The notes beneath the pieces are model-generated. The model made no database searches, was not told the DNA's origin, and saw nothing but the letters and a program-made list of their open reading frames with translations. Shown piece by piece: positions 1 through 11,112 of a stretch of DNA of 64,000 nucleotides (positions are counted from its first letter, which is position 1; each line of letters opens with the position of its first letter). Position numbers and translations under genes: made by a program. The stretch comes from Anagrus nilaparvatae. Lineage: Eukaryota > Arthropoda > Insecta > Hymenoptera > Mymaridae. The stretch spans positions 18,974,501 to 19,038,500 of the forward strand of contig JAKSXM010000007.1 in NCBI GenBank assembly GCA_022575985.1, given 5' to 3'.

Positions 1-1749
1 AACAATTGCTCAAGGTCAAAATTCTGTACCAATTATCATTTTATTTTATCCACATGCTAAAGAGTTATCCTATCCTAGGATATATTTAGGTTACCATAGT
101 GTTTAATGCAAACTTAAAAGTATCCTCGTTTCAAATGGCCGCAAGTGAGATAAGAAGGTCCAATAGAAGAAAAGGTAACACCAGAACACATTGTATAAGG
201 TAATGAAATAATTAACTAACCATGTCATTAAAATTTAAATTGACTTTTATTTATTACAAAAAAATTTTGTCACTCTACTTATAATATACAAAATACATTT
301 CTCTTGCGAGAAATACACTAGCACGATTAACGAAAGTCGCTTAGTGATGGTTGTACATGTGCACATGCTTTTTATGTGAAAGTACAATTTCCTAAATTTA
401 AATATTATTTCTTCTCTTGCCTAAAAATAATAAATGAAAATTTTTTCCTAGCTATTGCTTTAATTTTTAAACAAAATTTAAATCATTGTAAAATCAATTT
501 TTTGTTTATGATTTATTATAAAATGATGAAATTCTAAGATAATTCGCAAAATGTTTTTTATTTTAATAAATTTTTGGCCGCATAGCACCTGGAAAAATTT
601 TTTAGTATAGCTTTTTGAAAACCTGCTTGAATTTTCAAACCATACGTTTTTAAAGTTCATAAATTTTGAATTAAACAAAAAAGCAATTTAGAATTCAAGC
701 AGTCAGTCTTTGTACCACAAAAATTTAAAGCGATTCGCATAACAGCTACCTACAAATCTATTCTTATTAAAATTTACTTTAAACCTCCCTTTCTGTCATT
801 TGTTTCTTTTTTACGTTTTTCAAATTTCAATGAAAATGGAAGATTTAAAAAAATATTTACTTGCTGGAAGCAAAAAAAAATTTCAATGTATAAGTTACTT
901 TTTTCAAATAACTTTATTTTTTATTTTTGATTGATAACTAACTGTACATGTTTTATTTCAATTTAAAAAATAATTTACACAAATAACAGTTAAAATACTA
1001 TAGAATTTACAGTCTAATACTGTTAAAAAAGAAAATGATTGGTGACAGTTTATTGCACACCGACAGGTACTAGTCAAATGTCTATGCATGTCAATCTCAA
1101 ATTTAACATACTGGCGCCAGAGATGTCCGAAAACAAAATATAGAACAATACATTTTTTTTAAATTCTTATTTTAAAAAATTTTCATTTTTTTGTTAAAAA
1201 TCGTGAGAAAATTTTAAATATTCACATGTTTCCTTAATTATATACATTGAATTTAAGGCAGATTTCAGATTACGTCATTACTACCGATTATAAGAAATTT
1301 AAAAATTGACACCTTTAAAAAATATTTTTTGTGTAAATTTTTTGAATTTTTTATTATTGGCATAAGCGTTTTATAGCAAAATGCTTTGATTCTTTTTGAT
1401 GAGTTACTATTATAAATTGTAAAAAAAGGTTAAAAATTTAATTTAGATTATAATTATTTATCAGACAACATAATAACCGTATTTATTTCATACCAAATAC
1501 GATTTTTCTGTTAAAGTTGAATTTTTAAGTAATTCATGCAAAGTATTTAATTTTTAGGATACATAATTCGGATTTTAACTAGATGAACCTCAATGACACT
1601 TAAAAAAGTTTTTATTTTTTTATTTGTCCGAATAACTTATTTAGAACTAATTTAGAACTTTAATCAAATTTTCGATTTTGTTTAAAATTTAAAGCGATAA
1701 TCTAACCAAAATTAAACCGTGCCCGAGGCCATTGAAAACAGCTGAATTA
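1..1749. other. AT-rich intergenic DNA
   Basis: Low-complexity A/T-rich sequence with short homopolymer runs. I see no coding exon, RNA gene or clear repeat boundary. Short open frames here are chance frames in AT-rich DNA. Confidence 0.6.
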
Positions 1750-2180
1750 TTCATTATGGAAGCGTTATTGGGAAAATTGACTAAAACCCCTATCTTGCAA
1801 CATTGTCGTCGAACTATAGCCTAGAAGGCGCGCTGGAACAAATGGAGAATATTTTGGGTATTTTTAAACATATTAAAGTCAGACATAACAATTGTGTTTT
1901 AAGGATGTTTAAGCCATTTTCAGACACTGTGATCCTCATTTTCGAGTTTAGCGACACTGAAAACATATCACGAAGTATAAATAACATATTTTTAAAAGAA
2001 TTTTCGTCCTTCACACAAATTGCCGGTGTTAGTCATTTGCTTGAGAGCTACCCTAGGTTTCTGGATCCCAAAAACGTTCTCAAATGAGCTGAATCATCAG
2101 AGTATAGGATCATTTTATAACCTAAACTTCAACATACTTCAGAGCATTTTTAGAGCATTTTTTTTTGTGATCTATCCTTA
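1750..2180 (+). repeat. Diverged fragment of the 21703-23341 foldback family
   Basis: This stretch follows, in order, the right arm of the long palindromic element at 21703-23341. Shared landmarks are a CCTATCTT block, a GAAGGCGC block, a CTCATTTTCGAGTTTAGCGA block, a TTGAGAGCTACCCT block and a CTTCAACATACTTCA block. It lacks the opposite arm, so it is a decayed solo fragment. A 94-codon frame at 1803-2087 comes from the repeat and starts with TTG; I do not regard it as a gene. Confidence 0.75.
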
Positions 2181-2474
2181 TATCCGAATAACTAATATCC
2201 GAAATTATACGGATAACAAAATAAAGATTTCATATTTTTATACTATATTATAACTGAATTTAATTGTTAATATTATATTAGCAATTAAAAACATTATTAT
2301 TAAAAAAAAAAGAAAATAAACTATGTTTGGAAAATTATTATTTTATAAAGCATCATTTAATATCACATACTTTAAGCTCTTAAAATTAACATTCTGACAT
2401 TTATAAAGTATTTAAGTAAATGTATATTATTCTATATGAGAAAGTCTACAAGAATTAATCCTATCATTATTAAA
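2181..2474. other. AT-rich spacer
   Basis: A/T-rich filler between two repeat units. Nothing recognisable. Confidence 0.5.
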
Positions 2475-2919
2475 TAATACGATCTTTCTAGACAATTATT
2501 AATGAACACATTCTTAAATATTCGTCCTTATATGTGGTGAAATATTTACACTCTAAATACATCAGACAGTATAGTATTAATTTAAGAAAATTCATTAGAA
2601 TATTTTAATTAAAGTTTTTTTGTATCGGGAAAATTCAAATAAATTTTCGGAAATTCCCAAGGTCATTTTTCCACTTGACAGTGGAGGCATCATCAGTATG
2701 ATCACTGTTTAACCTTAATAATAGATGGTAAAATTTAAATAAAAAATTTAATTTTTTTAAAAAAAGGAAAACATTCAAAATATTAATTAAAAAAGTTACT
2801 GAATTTTCTTAATTTAATACTACACTGTCTGATATATTTAGAGTGTAAATATTACACCAAATATAAGGACGAGTATTTAAGAATGTGTTCATTAATAATT
2901 GTCTAGAAAGATCGTATTA
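2475..2919. mobile_element. Foldback/MITE-like element with long terminal inverted repeats
   Basis: About 445 bp. The first ~125 bases (from TAATACGATCTTTC) recur as the reverse complement at the other end (ending GAAAGATCGTATTA), with only a few mismatches over the outer 100 bp. The centre (about 2620-2740) is unique, moderately GC-rich and has no long open frame. No clear target-site duplication is visible. Size, termini and lack of coding fit a non-autonomous DNA transposon; the superfamily is not assigned. Confidence 0.75.
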
Positions 2920-3090
2920 GTTAATAATCGTATAATATCATACCAGTCGTAAAATAAATAAATTTATAATACTATCATAAAATCCAATTGCTGCAAGTGG
3001 AAATATTTCGTTAATAGCAACCCTGGTAATATAGAATTACATAAAAGCAACAGAATTTCTGGGATCTAGGCAGATTTTAGGCAGGATTTT

Positions 3091-4765
3091 GGAAGATATG
3101 ACTTACGCCACCAAAATCTACGTCACCGGAGATTTTGCCACAGAGAGTTCGCCACAAAAGTATGACCATAAAAAAATATGTTGATAAATAAAAATTGCAT
3201 ACAGAGTGCAATATAAAAACATTTTTTTGATACGATTCTAATTGACCAACAGTGACTTTTACACGGATATTTTTAATGTCGATTTTTGATATGAAAAATT
3301 TAACCACCTATAAAGTTTGACACAAAAAAGTTGACTACAAGAATATTTTTTGAACATTTTAATCTTTCATGCAAAATTTTTTGTAAAATTAATCTCTATA
3401 ATATTAAAAAATAGGAAAAAAAGTACCACATAGTATGAAATGTTTTTATTTTTTTTTTATATTCTCGTGGTCAATTTTTTGGTGTCAAATTTTATGGTAG
3501 TCAAATTTTTCGTGTCAAAAGTTGACATTCAAAATATACGTGGGCGATTATTTCTCAACCCGGCCACCCCCCTCTGTACAAAAATGGTGGCAACTTAAAA
3601 TGATTTTGGTTTTCTCAAATTGACTGGAAAAGGGTCTAGTTTTTTATTCTCATTGGCCTTTTCAACTCTGTAAATCTACTGTGCCCATTTTATGCATTGA
3701 GCGGCGGCAGGTCGACATTTTAAAAACAGAAAAATTGAAATGAAAGTAGATTAACGGTAAGTTTTTTGAAATTTTTTTCTCTAAAAAGTTGTTATTTATT
3801 GAAACAAAGAATAATTAGTTAATAAGTAGTTAATAATTAGTAATTAGTTAATTTCTTAAAAAGTTTTGTAGGTGCTATGTAGTTTTTAAAAATGGGTAAA
3901 AAACGGCTAATTTGACTGATGATATCTCTGAACCTACATATCCAAAATAAAAAAGTTTTAGTGCAAAATGGTGGTATTTTGATACATAATAAGTGTGCCA
4001 AATATCAAGGGATTTGATTGAGTAGTTTCGGATTTAGCAATTTTCGGGTATTAAGTCTCTTAAAAAAATGGGCCAAAATTTGTCTCAGAATTACCCTTAA
4101 AATTGCTAAATCCTAAACTGCTAAATCAAATCCCTTGATATTTGGCACACTTATTACGTATCAAAAGACCACCATTTTGCACTAAAACTTTTTTATTTTG
4201 GATATGTAGGTTCAGAGATATCATCAGTCAAAGTAGCTGTTTTTACCCATTTTTAAAAACTACATAGCACCCACAAAACTTTTTAAGAAATCAACCAGAT
4301 ACCACGCAAGGGGTCTCATTTTCTTTGTTTTAATAAATAACAACTTTTAAGAAAAAAAAATTTTTTTAAACTTACCGCTAATCTACTTTTATTTCAATTT
4401 TTCTGTTTTTAAAATGTCGACCTGCCGCCGCTCAGTGCCTGAAATGGGCACAGTAGATTAACAGAGTTGAAAAGGCCAATGAGAACAAAAAACTAGACCC
4501 TTTTCCAATCAATTTGAGAAAACCAAAATCTTTTTAAGTTGCCACCATTTTTGGATAGAGGGGGGTGGCCGGGTTGAGAAATAATCGCCCACGTGTGAAA
4601 ATCACTTATGGTCAAATAGAATCGTATCCAAGAAATGTTTTTCAATTATAGTCTGTATGCAATTTTTATGTGTCAATATTTTTTGGTGGTCATACATTTG
4701 TGGCGAACTCTCGGTGGCAAAATCTCTGGTGACGTAGTTTTTCGGTGGCGTAAGTCATATCTTCC
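3091..4765. mobile_element. Outer inverted-repeat element interrupted by a second palindrome
   Basis: The left arm (about 3091-3285) and right arm (about 4605-4765) are inverted copies beginning GGAAGATATGACTTACGCCA. Shared blocks include the CGTCACC/GATTTTGCCAC region and the AAAATTGCATACAGA region. The arms are separated by the palindrome at 3538-4594, which interrupts this element and so inserted later. The left side also holds a smaller internal inverted repeat (about 3305-3530) with TTGAC/GTCAA motifs. No transposase is visible. Confidence 0.7.
3538..4594. mobile_element. Fully palindromic ~1.06-kb foldback element
   Basis: The terminal repeats start ACGTGGGCGATTATTTCTC and end with the exact reverse complement. 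Inverted similarity continues inward through a GC-rich block (CCGGCCACCCCC), a GCGGCGGCAGGTCGAC block and a TTGATATTTGGCACAC block, meeting near 4065. Almost the whole element is therefore one hairpin with arms of about 500 bp and a short loop. There is no open frame of note. It is a non-autonomous element sitting inside the outer one. Confidence 0.85.
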
Positions 4766-7286
4766 CAGGATTTTCGGGACCAACTCTTCTTTCACTGGAT
4801 AAAAATTTCGGGAAATTCCGACTTCACTTTCGAATTCCTCAGAAAATTTCACTATATTTCCTCTTTTCAGACAAATTTTAGGATTTATGAATAATTTTAA
4901 AAAAATATAATTTTCTGTTTTTTTTTCAGCCTTTCATAAATATATCGAATTTATTTGAAAAAGAAAAGCATAAAAAACTTTTCTGAGGAATTCTAAAATT
5001 GATTCAGAATTTTCCGAAATTTTCATGCGATGATCCTTTTTTTAAAATATTTTTTTGATTTATGTTGATTAATTGATTCAAACTGTTAAAAATCCTAACA
5101 GAGATTAGCCTAAAAAAATGTAGTATCTATGATTATCAAAGTTGTAATTGCAGTAAATTTGCTCATATATATATTAAAAATATAAAAACAGCTGCAAATT
5201 TAGAAAAAAAAAATTACATTTTCTACTTACACTTAATGCGTACATGTTTCAAGCGATAAAAATTATAATGAAGAAGATGATAGCAAAAAGTTTCCATTCT
5301 TTTTTTTTTCTCCATAGTTTGTGGTCTGCAGTTGCCTGTGATTTTTATCTTTATAGTCTGCTCGTTGACACTTTATATACAGTTTGTGGGTTTTGTTAAT
5401 GTAAGAAGTTTAAAAATAAAAAAAAAAATAATGCAAAAAATATAAAAAAAAATACAAAAAGTATTTCTCAAAGTGCAGTAACAAATTTTTTTACGGGTGG
5501 TATCATCTTGCAAACTCTTGATATTTTTTTTTCCTTAATTTTTCCTTTTTTTTTAGTATGTGTAAAAGAATTGGCTGTTCATGGACAAAGCAATTCTCAT
5601 GTTGTCGTATTTTATTGTTTTATCTTATTTTATTTTTTTTGGTAGAACTTTCAAACTATTATCAAAATCCTGGCCCTTTTATTTTGGTTCTTATACGATA
5701 AATAATCATGTTTATTAAGAAATATATATATATATGCAGATATATAAAAGCATATATTTATTTAAATTTGTTTAAGACATTAGTAAAAACACAGAAGTCA
5801 AAATCATGAGTATGCTCATAAACTTGAATCAAAAGGATAAAAATCCAAAAAATATTTTAAAAGTTTCATCGTTTTTTACAAAAAAAATTTACTAAAAATT
5901 CCAGTCTTATGTAAAAGTAACAAATTTGAAATTTATTTTATTTGATTTTTATTTTAATAACTTATTTAACTGATAATTTATTTATCAATTTATAAAATTA
6001 AACAAACATTTTATTTATTTGACAATAAATTAATTTTTTTCTTTTTTTAAAGAAAGTTCGGAGAATATTGGATAAATTAAAAAAAAATTTTTATGCAAAA
6101 AATGTGGTTTAGTGTGCTAATAAATTATAAGAATTATAACTTGTCTGTATTGAGTTCAAATTTCAACTTTTTTATATTGTCATGGTTGGAGAATTAAGAA
6201 ACCACGAGACAGAAAAGTGTGACAACTTAACCCACAACAAGATTTTTATGAAAATTGTAACAATAGATAAAATTTTTAGAATGTAGTTTTCAAAAATATA
6301 TGCCCACAGTTTGGTTGTTTTGTTTAAAATTTGAAGCAATTGTGTATTTTGCTTCAAATTTCAAACAGACACAATTTTGCTTGAAATTCTAAGCAAAGCA
6401 ACCTAATCACGTATTCCAAAAAATTACTTGTGACTTCAAAATGATATACTAAAGAGTGCAGGACAAAAATTGGTCAGTCGCCTGACGACGCCTAATTTTT
6501 AACTAAAGAAGCATTGCCAAAAATGAAACATAATACCATTGGATTTTTCAAATAAATAAAAGAAGAAATAATTCTAGTAAGCAGCCATAAGAAAGTTATG
6601 CCAAAAATTTAGAGCCCAAAATGCCCCAATCTTCCAAACTATTTTGGTACACAAGACTGAGCATCAAAAAGTTATTAATAAAAATCATTAAAATAAATTC
6701 TAAAAAATGTTCGATAAATTATAAATTTAGGTATTTAATGTATTGTGTAACAAGTAGTAAAAACAGCAGCAATAAATAGGCGGGTTAAAACTAATTTTAT
6801 TTTTATAAAACTATTAATTAATCTTCTCGATAATTGATAGCAAGATGATGAATTGCTTAAAAAATAATTTTGATTTACTAGATTTTTTTTTCAACTTCTT
6901 GCCTTGAATGACTATGAATAACGATCTTTCTTATAAAAAAGATTAAATTTATTAGTTTTTTGCGCTTAATTTACACAAAAAAAAGATACCCCGAGGTTAG
7001 ATATCGATATTAAAAATTACAATCATAGCTATTATTTTATAGTTTTAAAACTCATCTATTACCTAAAACTTTTGAGTATAAACAATGCTTGTATGGATGT
7101 TAACATCTTTTTTATAAAATTTTAAGTATATGTATGAAAAATCTCACTAATGCGTGTAGTACTTTATTTACAAATTTTTTTTTACATTATGTAAATACGT
7201 GTAAAATTTATATGAATGTATCATATAATATACATAAAAGTAATGAGTACTCTCTGAATTGCGTGTGCTCACATACATATGTGCGA
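4766..7286. other. AT-rich intergenic DNA with one small repeat end
   Basis: Mostly featureless A/T-rich DNA. Around 6375-6412 is a short sequence (CTTGAAATTC...AAGCAAAGCAACCTAA) that recurs near 12740-12775 and 28300-28336, marking the end of an unnamed interspersed repeat. A short AT microsatellite lies near 5720-5740. No gene seen. Confidence 0.5.
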
Positions 7287-7289
7287 TTA

Positions 7290-7450
7290 CAACAATGAAA
7301 AAAAAAGACGGTTTCGTTGAGTCTCATGAAGATTCCCAAGAATGCCGCCAATACGAATGTGCAACTCAAAGAGAAAACATTGTTGCCCGCGAGGGCTAAT
7401 ATTTAATAAGCTCGGGAAAGTCTGGGTACATTTGCGGCATTGTACTGATA
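7290..7450. other. GC-richer island, possible conserved non-coding element
   Basis: About 160 bp of balanced composition (contains CGCCAATACGAATGTGCAAC and GCCCGCGAGGGC) in otherwise A/T-dominated DNA. Both strands hold short open frames of 60-88 codons, but neither has a recognisable domain, splice context or database-like motif. It is not visibly palindromic or repeated in this window. A regulatory element or non-coding exon is possible. Confidence 0.35.
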
Positions 7451-8217
7451 GAGGGAGTGCCCAGATTTTTTTTTTTGTAACTTTAAAGGAACGAAAAAAA
7501 GATATGATGAGAATATATGTATTAAAGTAGAGGAAGCGTATCGTAGATTTCAATTTTTTTTTTTAATTTAATATGCGTGGGTGTCGTTAGTTTGTGGGCG
7601 TCGCGAGGTTTTATTTTTTGACCCTTGACCTTATCTTCCTGTTCTTCTTTCTACTTTCTAAGCTCATTCTTCTTTGTCGATAATTTCTTTACTTCCCTTT
7701 TATTATACATATTCTATTCTCAGGATATGATAATATTAGCACATGCATATTAACAAATACAAATTGCTTGTATTTGAATTTATACTATGTACTTTTTTTT
7801 AGTATATAATTAACTTTTGGTATAATTTTGTTATATTAAGTTCTATTTTTATGACATTAACCTTTTTATGCATTAGGTACGATGCGTTATTATTTTATTG
7901 TTTTGATATTTTTCTAAAATTATATGTTAATTATGTAATTGTTTTTTAGGGTCGAATGTATTTTGTTTAGTTATTGCGATTGAAAACGATTGTTTGAAAT
8001 AATGAAAATGTACTGTAAAAAGGTAGTCACATCTAAGGTTCTAATTTTTTTTCTTGGTGTGTAGTTAAATTTGAAAAAAATTATAAAGCTTTTAATTTTG
8101 TCAAATTTTTAAGCTTTGGTTAGTAAAATGTACTTTTGAGTATTTTATTTTCATTGCTATAATAGTTTGGGACCAAATTATTTTTTTTTTGAAAGTGCAG
8201 ATACAAATTTCTCCCAT
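7451..8217. other. AT-rich intergenic DNA
   Basis: A short moderately GC-rich patch near 7580-7680, then A/T-rich sequence. No gene, repeat boundary or RNA recognised. Confidence 0.5.
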
Positions 8218-9085
8218 ACTGAAAAAAAAAACCGTTTGCCGTTATCAGAATTCCGGTTCAGGTAGCCGGAATTTTTTTTTCTTTTAAATGGTATCTAATG
8301 ATAGTAAATCTAAAGAAAAGTTAAGAAAAAAATTTTCCTTCTTGGTCCAAAATTTTTTTTTAAGTCCCAACATGCCAAGTTCCTCGCATTGTCCATTCAA
8401 GCAAATTACTTATGTTTGGTAATCTATTTTCACCACCTGAAAGAAATCCACGGTTCAATATAATATGGAAACTACAGATCAAAAATTGATACTTCTTAAA
8501 TTACAAGATTGTTAAGTTTTTGAATTTTTAACAAATTCACGTGAACAAACGAAAATCCAAATGAAAATTCGGATTTCTCAGGAAATTTCACATAGGCACG
8601 TAAGTTTTGGTAAACTTTAAAGAATTGTGTGAAAATAGCGAAATTTTAAAGTTAAAAGTCGTAATTTAAAATTGTTTAATGAAAATTCATTTTTAGCATA
8701 TATAAGCAAATTTTTAGCAAACTCATATCATAACAAATAGAATAAGAACTTGAAAATAATTGCAGAAAATCGAAGGTTAGATCCGGAAAGCTATACTGAA
8801 AAAAAAAAATACACTTGCCCCAAGAGGAATTTTTTTCTTGCTCAAACGGTTGAAAATGACTGGAAAAGTTAAGAAAATTGAAAAAAAATTTTTTGGGTTC
8901 TATTCATCATACTGCTGCGCGCATATCTTAAATGAGCGAAAAATTTTTTTGACAAATTTTTTTAACGTTTCAAGTCATTTGCAATCGTTTAAGCTAATAA
9001 TAACAAAATACTGTTTGCATTTAGCGGAATTTCGCTATCGGCGAACGGATGAATTCCAATGACGGCAAGCGGATTTTTTTTCAGT
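8218..9085. mobile_element. Family A foldback MITE, composite of two overlapping copies
   Basis: Begins ACTGAAAAAAAAAACCG and ends with the inverted form (CGGATTTTTTTTCAGT). A second left terminus (ACTGAAAAAAA) lies inside at 8795, so 8795-9085 forms a shorter element sharing the same right end. The family hallmark is a TTGCAAATGA-like core next to a run such as CTTGCTCAAACG in inverted copies. Related copies or fragments occur at 13865-13990, 35305-35553 and 47040-47260. The middle (8580-8690) also resembles part of 53629-54626. Confidence 0.65.
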
Positions 9086-9094
9086 GTAAAAATT

Positions 9095-9200
9095 GCTGGC
9101 AGGACTTATTTTTAGTCGCACTTTTGAAAAAAAAATAGTCTGAATCGATTTCCGCCACCCTTCAAACTTAGGCCCGATTGGCGTGGAATCCCTCATGTAT
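9095..9200 (-). repeat. Fragment of the 53629-54626 family
   Basis: In reverse orientation this matches the left end of the element at 53629: a CTGGCAGGACTTATTTTTAG block, a GCACTTTTGAAAAAAAA block, then a terminal GCGTGGAATCC block. Only one end is present. It is non-coding. Confidence 0.55.
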
Positions 9201-10471
9201 TGAAATAACATTAAAGTTGTACAATTAACTGATTGATTAATTCTACATTTATTTATTCTTAATTTGTCAAAAAACACGTTCAGTAAATATCATAACAAAA
9301 AGAAATCATTTATAATGTACAAACTAATCGAATTATCGAGTTTAGGGTATTGGATTATAAAACAAAAATGTTTTTCCTTTCTTACTATTTGATTCCCTTT
9401 AATATGAAATAATACCAAATAGTCATTAAACAATATAAATAACAAAATAAAAACCAAATCTACTAAAATTTATTCCGCACAGAATAAAAATCCAGGATCA
9501 CATAAAAATTTAAACTACAATTTAAAAAAAAAATAGTAGTTTTTATTTATTTGCACGTGCTAGTATTAAGTGTATTACGAAAATTCGTTTATTATGCTTT
9601 GTTTCGAAATACAATATTGATAGATTCCAATAATAAAATTAAATCTTTGTAAAAATTAATAAATTTACTTTCAAATTTATATTTATTTTTATAAATTAGA
9701 TAAATATGTAGAAAATTAACAAAGAAGCTATTAATTATATCATTAAATCTCACTATAACCTATGCAATTTATTAAAAAGAAAAAAAAGCACACGTGTTAC
9801 TTTAAATTTTCTTTGCATTTTTTATCGAATGCATAAATTATTTCTTTTTTTTGTAAGTAATAAAAAGGAAAATTTATGCTTATTTATCTTAAATAATTAA
9901 AAAATAATTTTACTTGAAGTATAAGTAAAGTAGATTAAAATTTTTATAAGATTTATATATAACTTTTACGTTTCATTTCTAAGTAAAATATTTTAATTAC
10001 AACTTGATGCTATGAATAACTCAAAATAAACTCGCAAGTGAAATGTCATCAAGAGGTTATATAAATAAAAAAATTGTTTTTCAAATTAATACAAATATTT
10101 ATAATAATTTTTTAAACTTACTTAATTTAAATAAATTTATGTTTTTAAAATAAAAGAATTGTAAAAATAATGTTGAATAAAAAAATAAAACGATGTTGTC
10201 TATACACTTTTTCTTAAAATCTTTGATTGGTACTGAAGAACTGATTGTATTGGTAGTGATGCAAACAAATACGCATTTAATGCACGCAGTGCAGTAACCA
10301 AAAATGCTTTATCCTTTTCCAAACTCATGTCGAAAGACCTTCCTACAAAAGATTAATTTTTTTAAATGCAGTAACGGTGACATTGGTTGATTGCTGGTTG
10401 AAAGACTTTTTTGAAACAGATAATTTAAAAGATTCTTTGCTTCAGAAAGTTTTTTGTATTAAGCAGTATTA
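9201..10471. other. AT-rich intergenic DNA
   Basis: A/T-rich low-complexity sequence. I see no exon, RNA gene or repeat end beyond short homopolymers. Confidence 0.5.
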
Positions 10472-10588
10472 AGCTCTTTCTAGACCCATTAAATTTTTTT
10501 TTTAATTCCATGTGCTCATACCATACTAAAGAGTATTATAGTCAAAGCATACAAGATTAAAAAAAGTTAATTAGGTCTAGAAAGGACT
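10472..10588. repeat. Small inverted repeat
   Basis: A CTCTTTCTAGACCCATTAA arm and a TTAATTAGGTCTAGAAAGGAC arm face each other across about 65 bp. Possibly a tiny MITE or the remains of one. Confidence 0.45.
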
Positions 10589-10891
10589 TTATACCACAGA
10601 ATACTTTGATAATAATTAAAATTCAAAATATGTCTATAATAAACATTTTAAAGTAAAGTTTCTACTTTTTTAAAGAAATAAAAAGGTATTAATTTTATTT
10701 AAAAATTGAAAACCCTGGAATATGCTGATTTATAATATTATTACACTATATAAAAAAAATTGGCCCTTGATTTGACTTTAAACTTTCAAAAAAATTTTAG
10801 TATCAAATAGTGAATTTACTGTAGCCATTATAAAATCAATGGCAGGAAACTACCGCTAGCTTTGGGAAAACCAAATTATAATCTACAGTTA

Positions 10892-11112
10892 TAGATGACT
10901 TTAATATGTTGCAAAAACTGCCCCTGTACCCTCCTTTTGTTTCAATGAGCCTTCTGGGCTTAGAAACGTCTTTAACGTCTTTTTGGTCATTTTCAATATA
11001 TTGCTGAAACCTTGCAAGTTAATCAAAAAACTTCTAATCGATCTCATTTTTCGTGTATCAGTTTCACCTTTCAAACCCCTTAAATTCCAATTTTTTATCA
11101 CTTCATTTTATC
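10892..11112 (+). repeat. Diverged fragment of the 21703-23341 foldback family
   Basis: Follows the left arm of the palindromic element (22075-22330). Landmarks are GATGACTT, a CTCCTTTTGTTTCAATG block, GCCTTCT, AGAAACG, then CCTTTCAAACC and TTTTTATCAC. Heavily diverged and without its partner arm. The short frames on both strands here come from the repeat. Confidence 0.6.

Noticed and set aside
1803..2087. 94-codon plus-strand frame
   Set aside because: It begins with TTG and lies wholly within a fragment of the family B foldback repeat.
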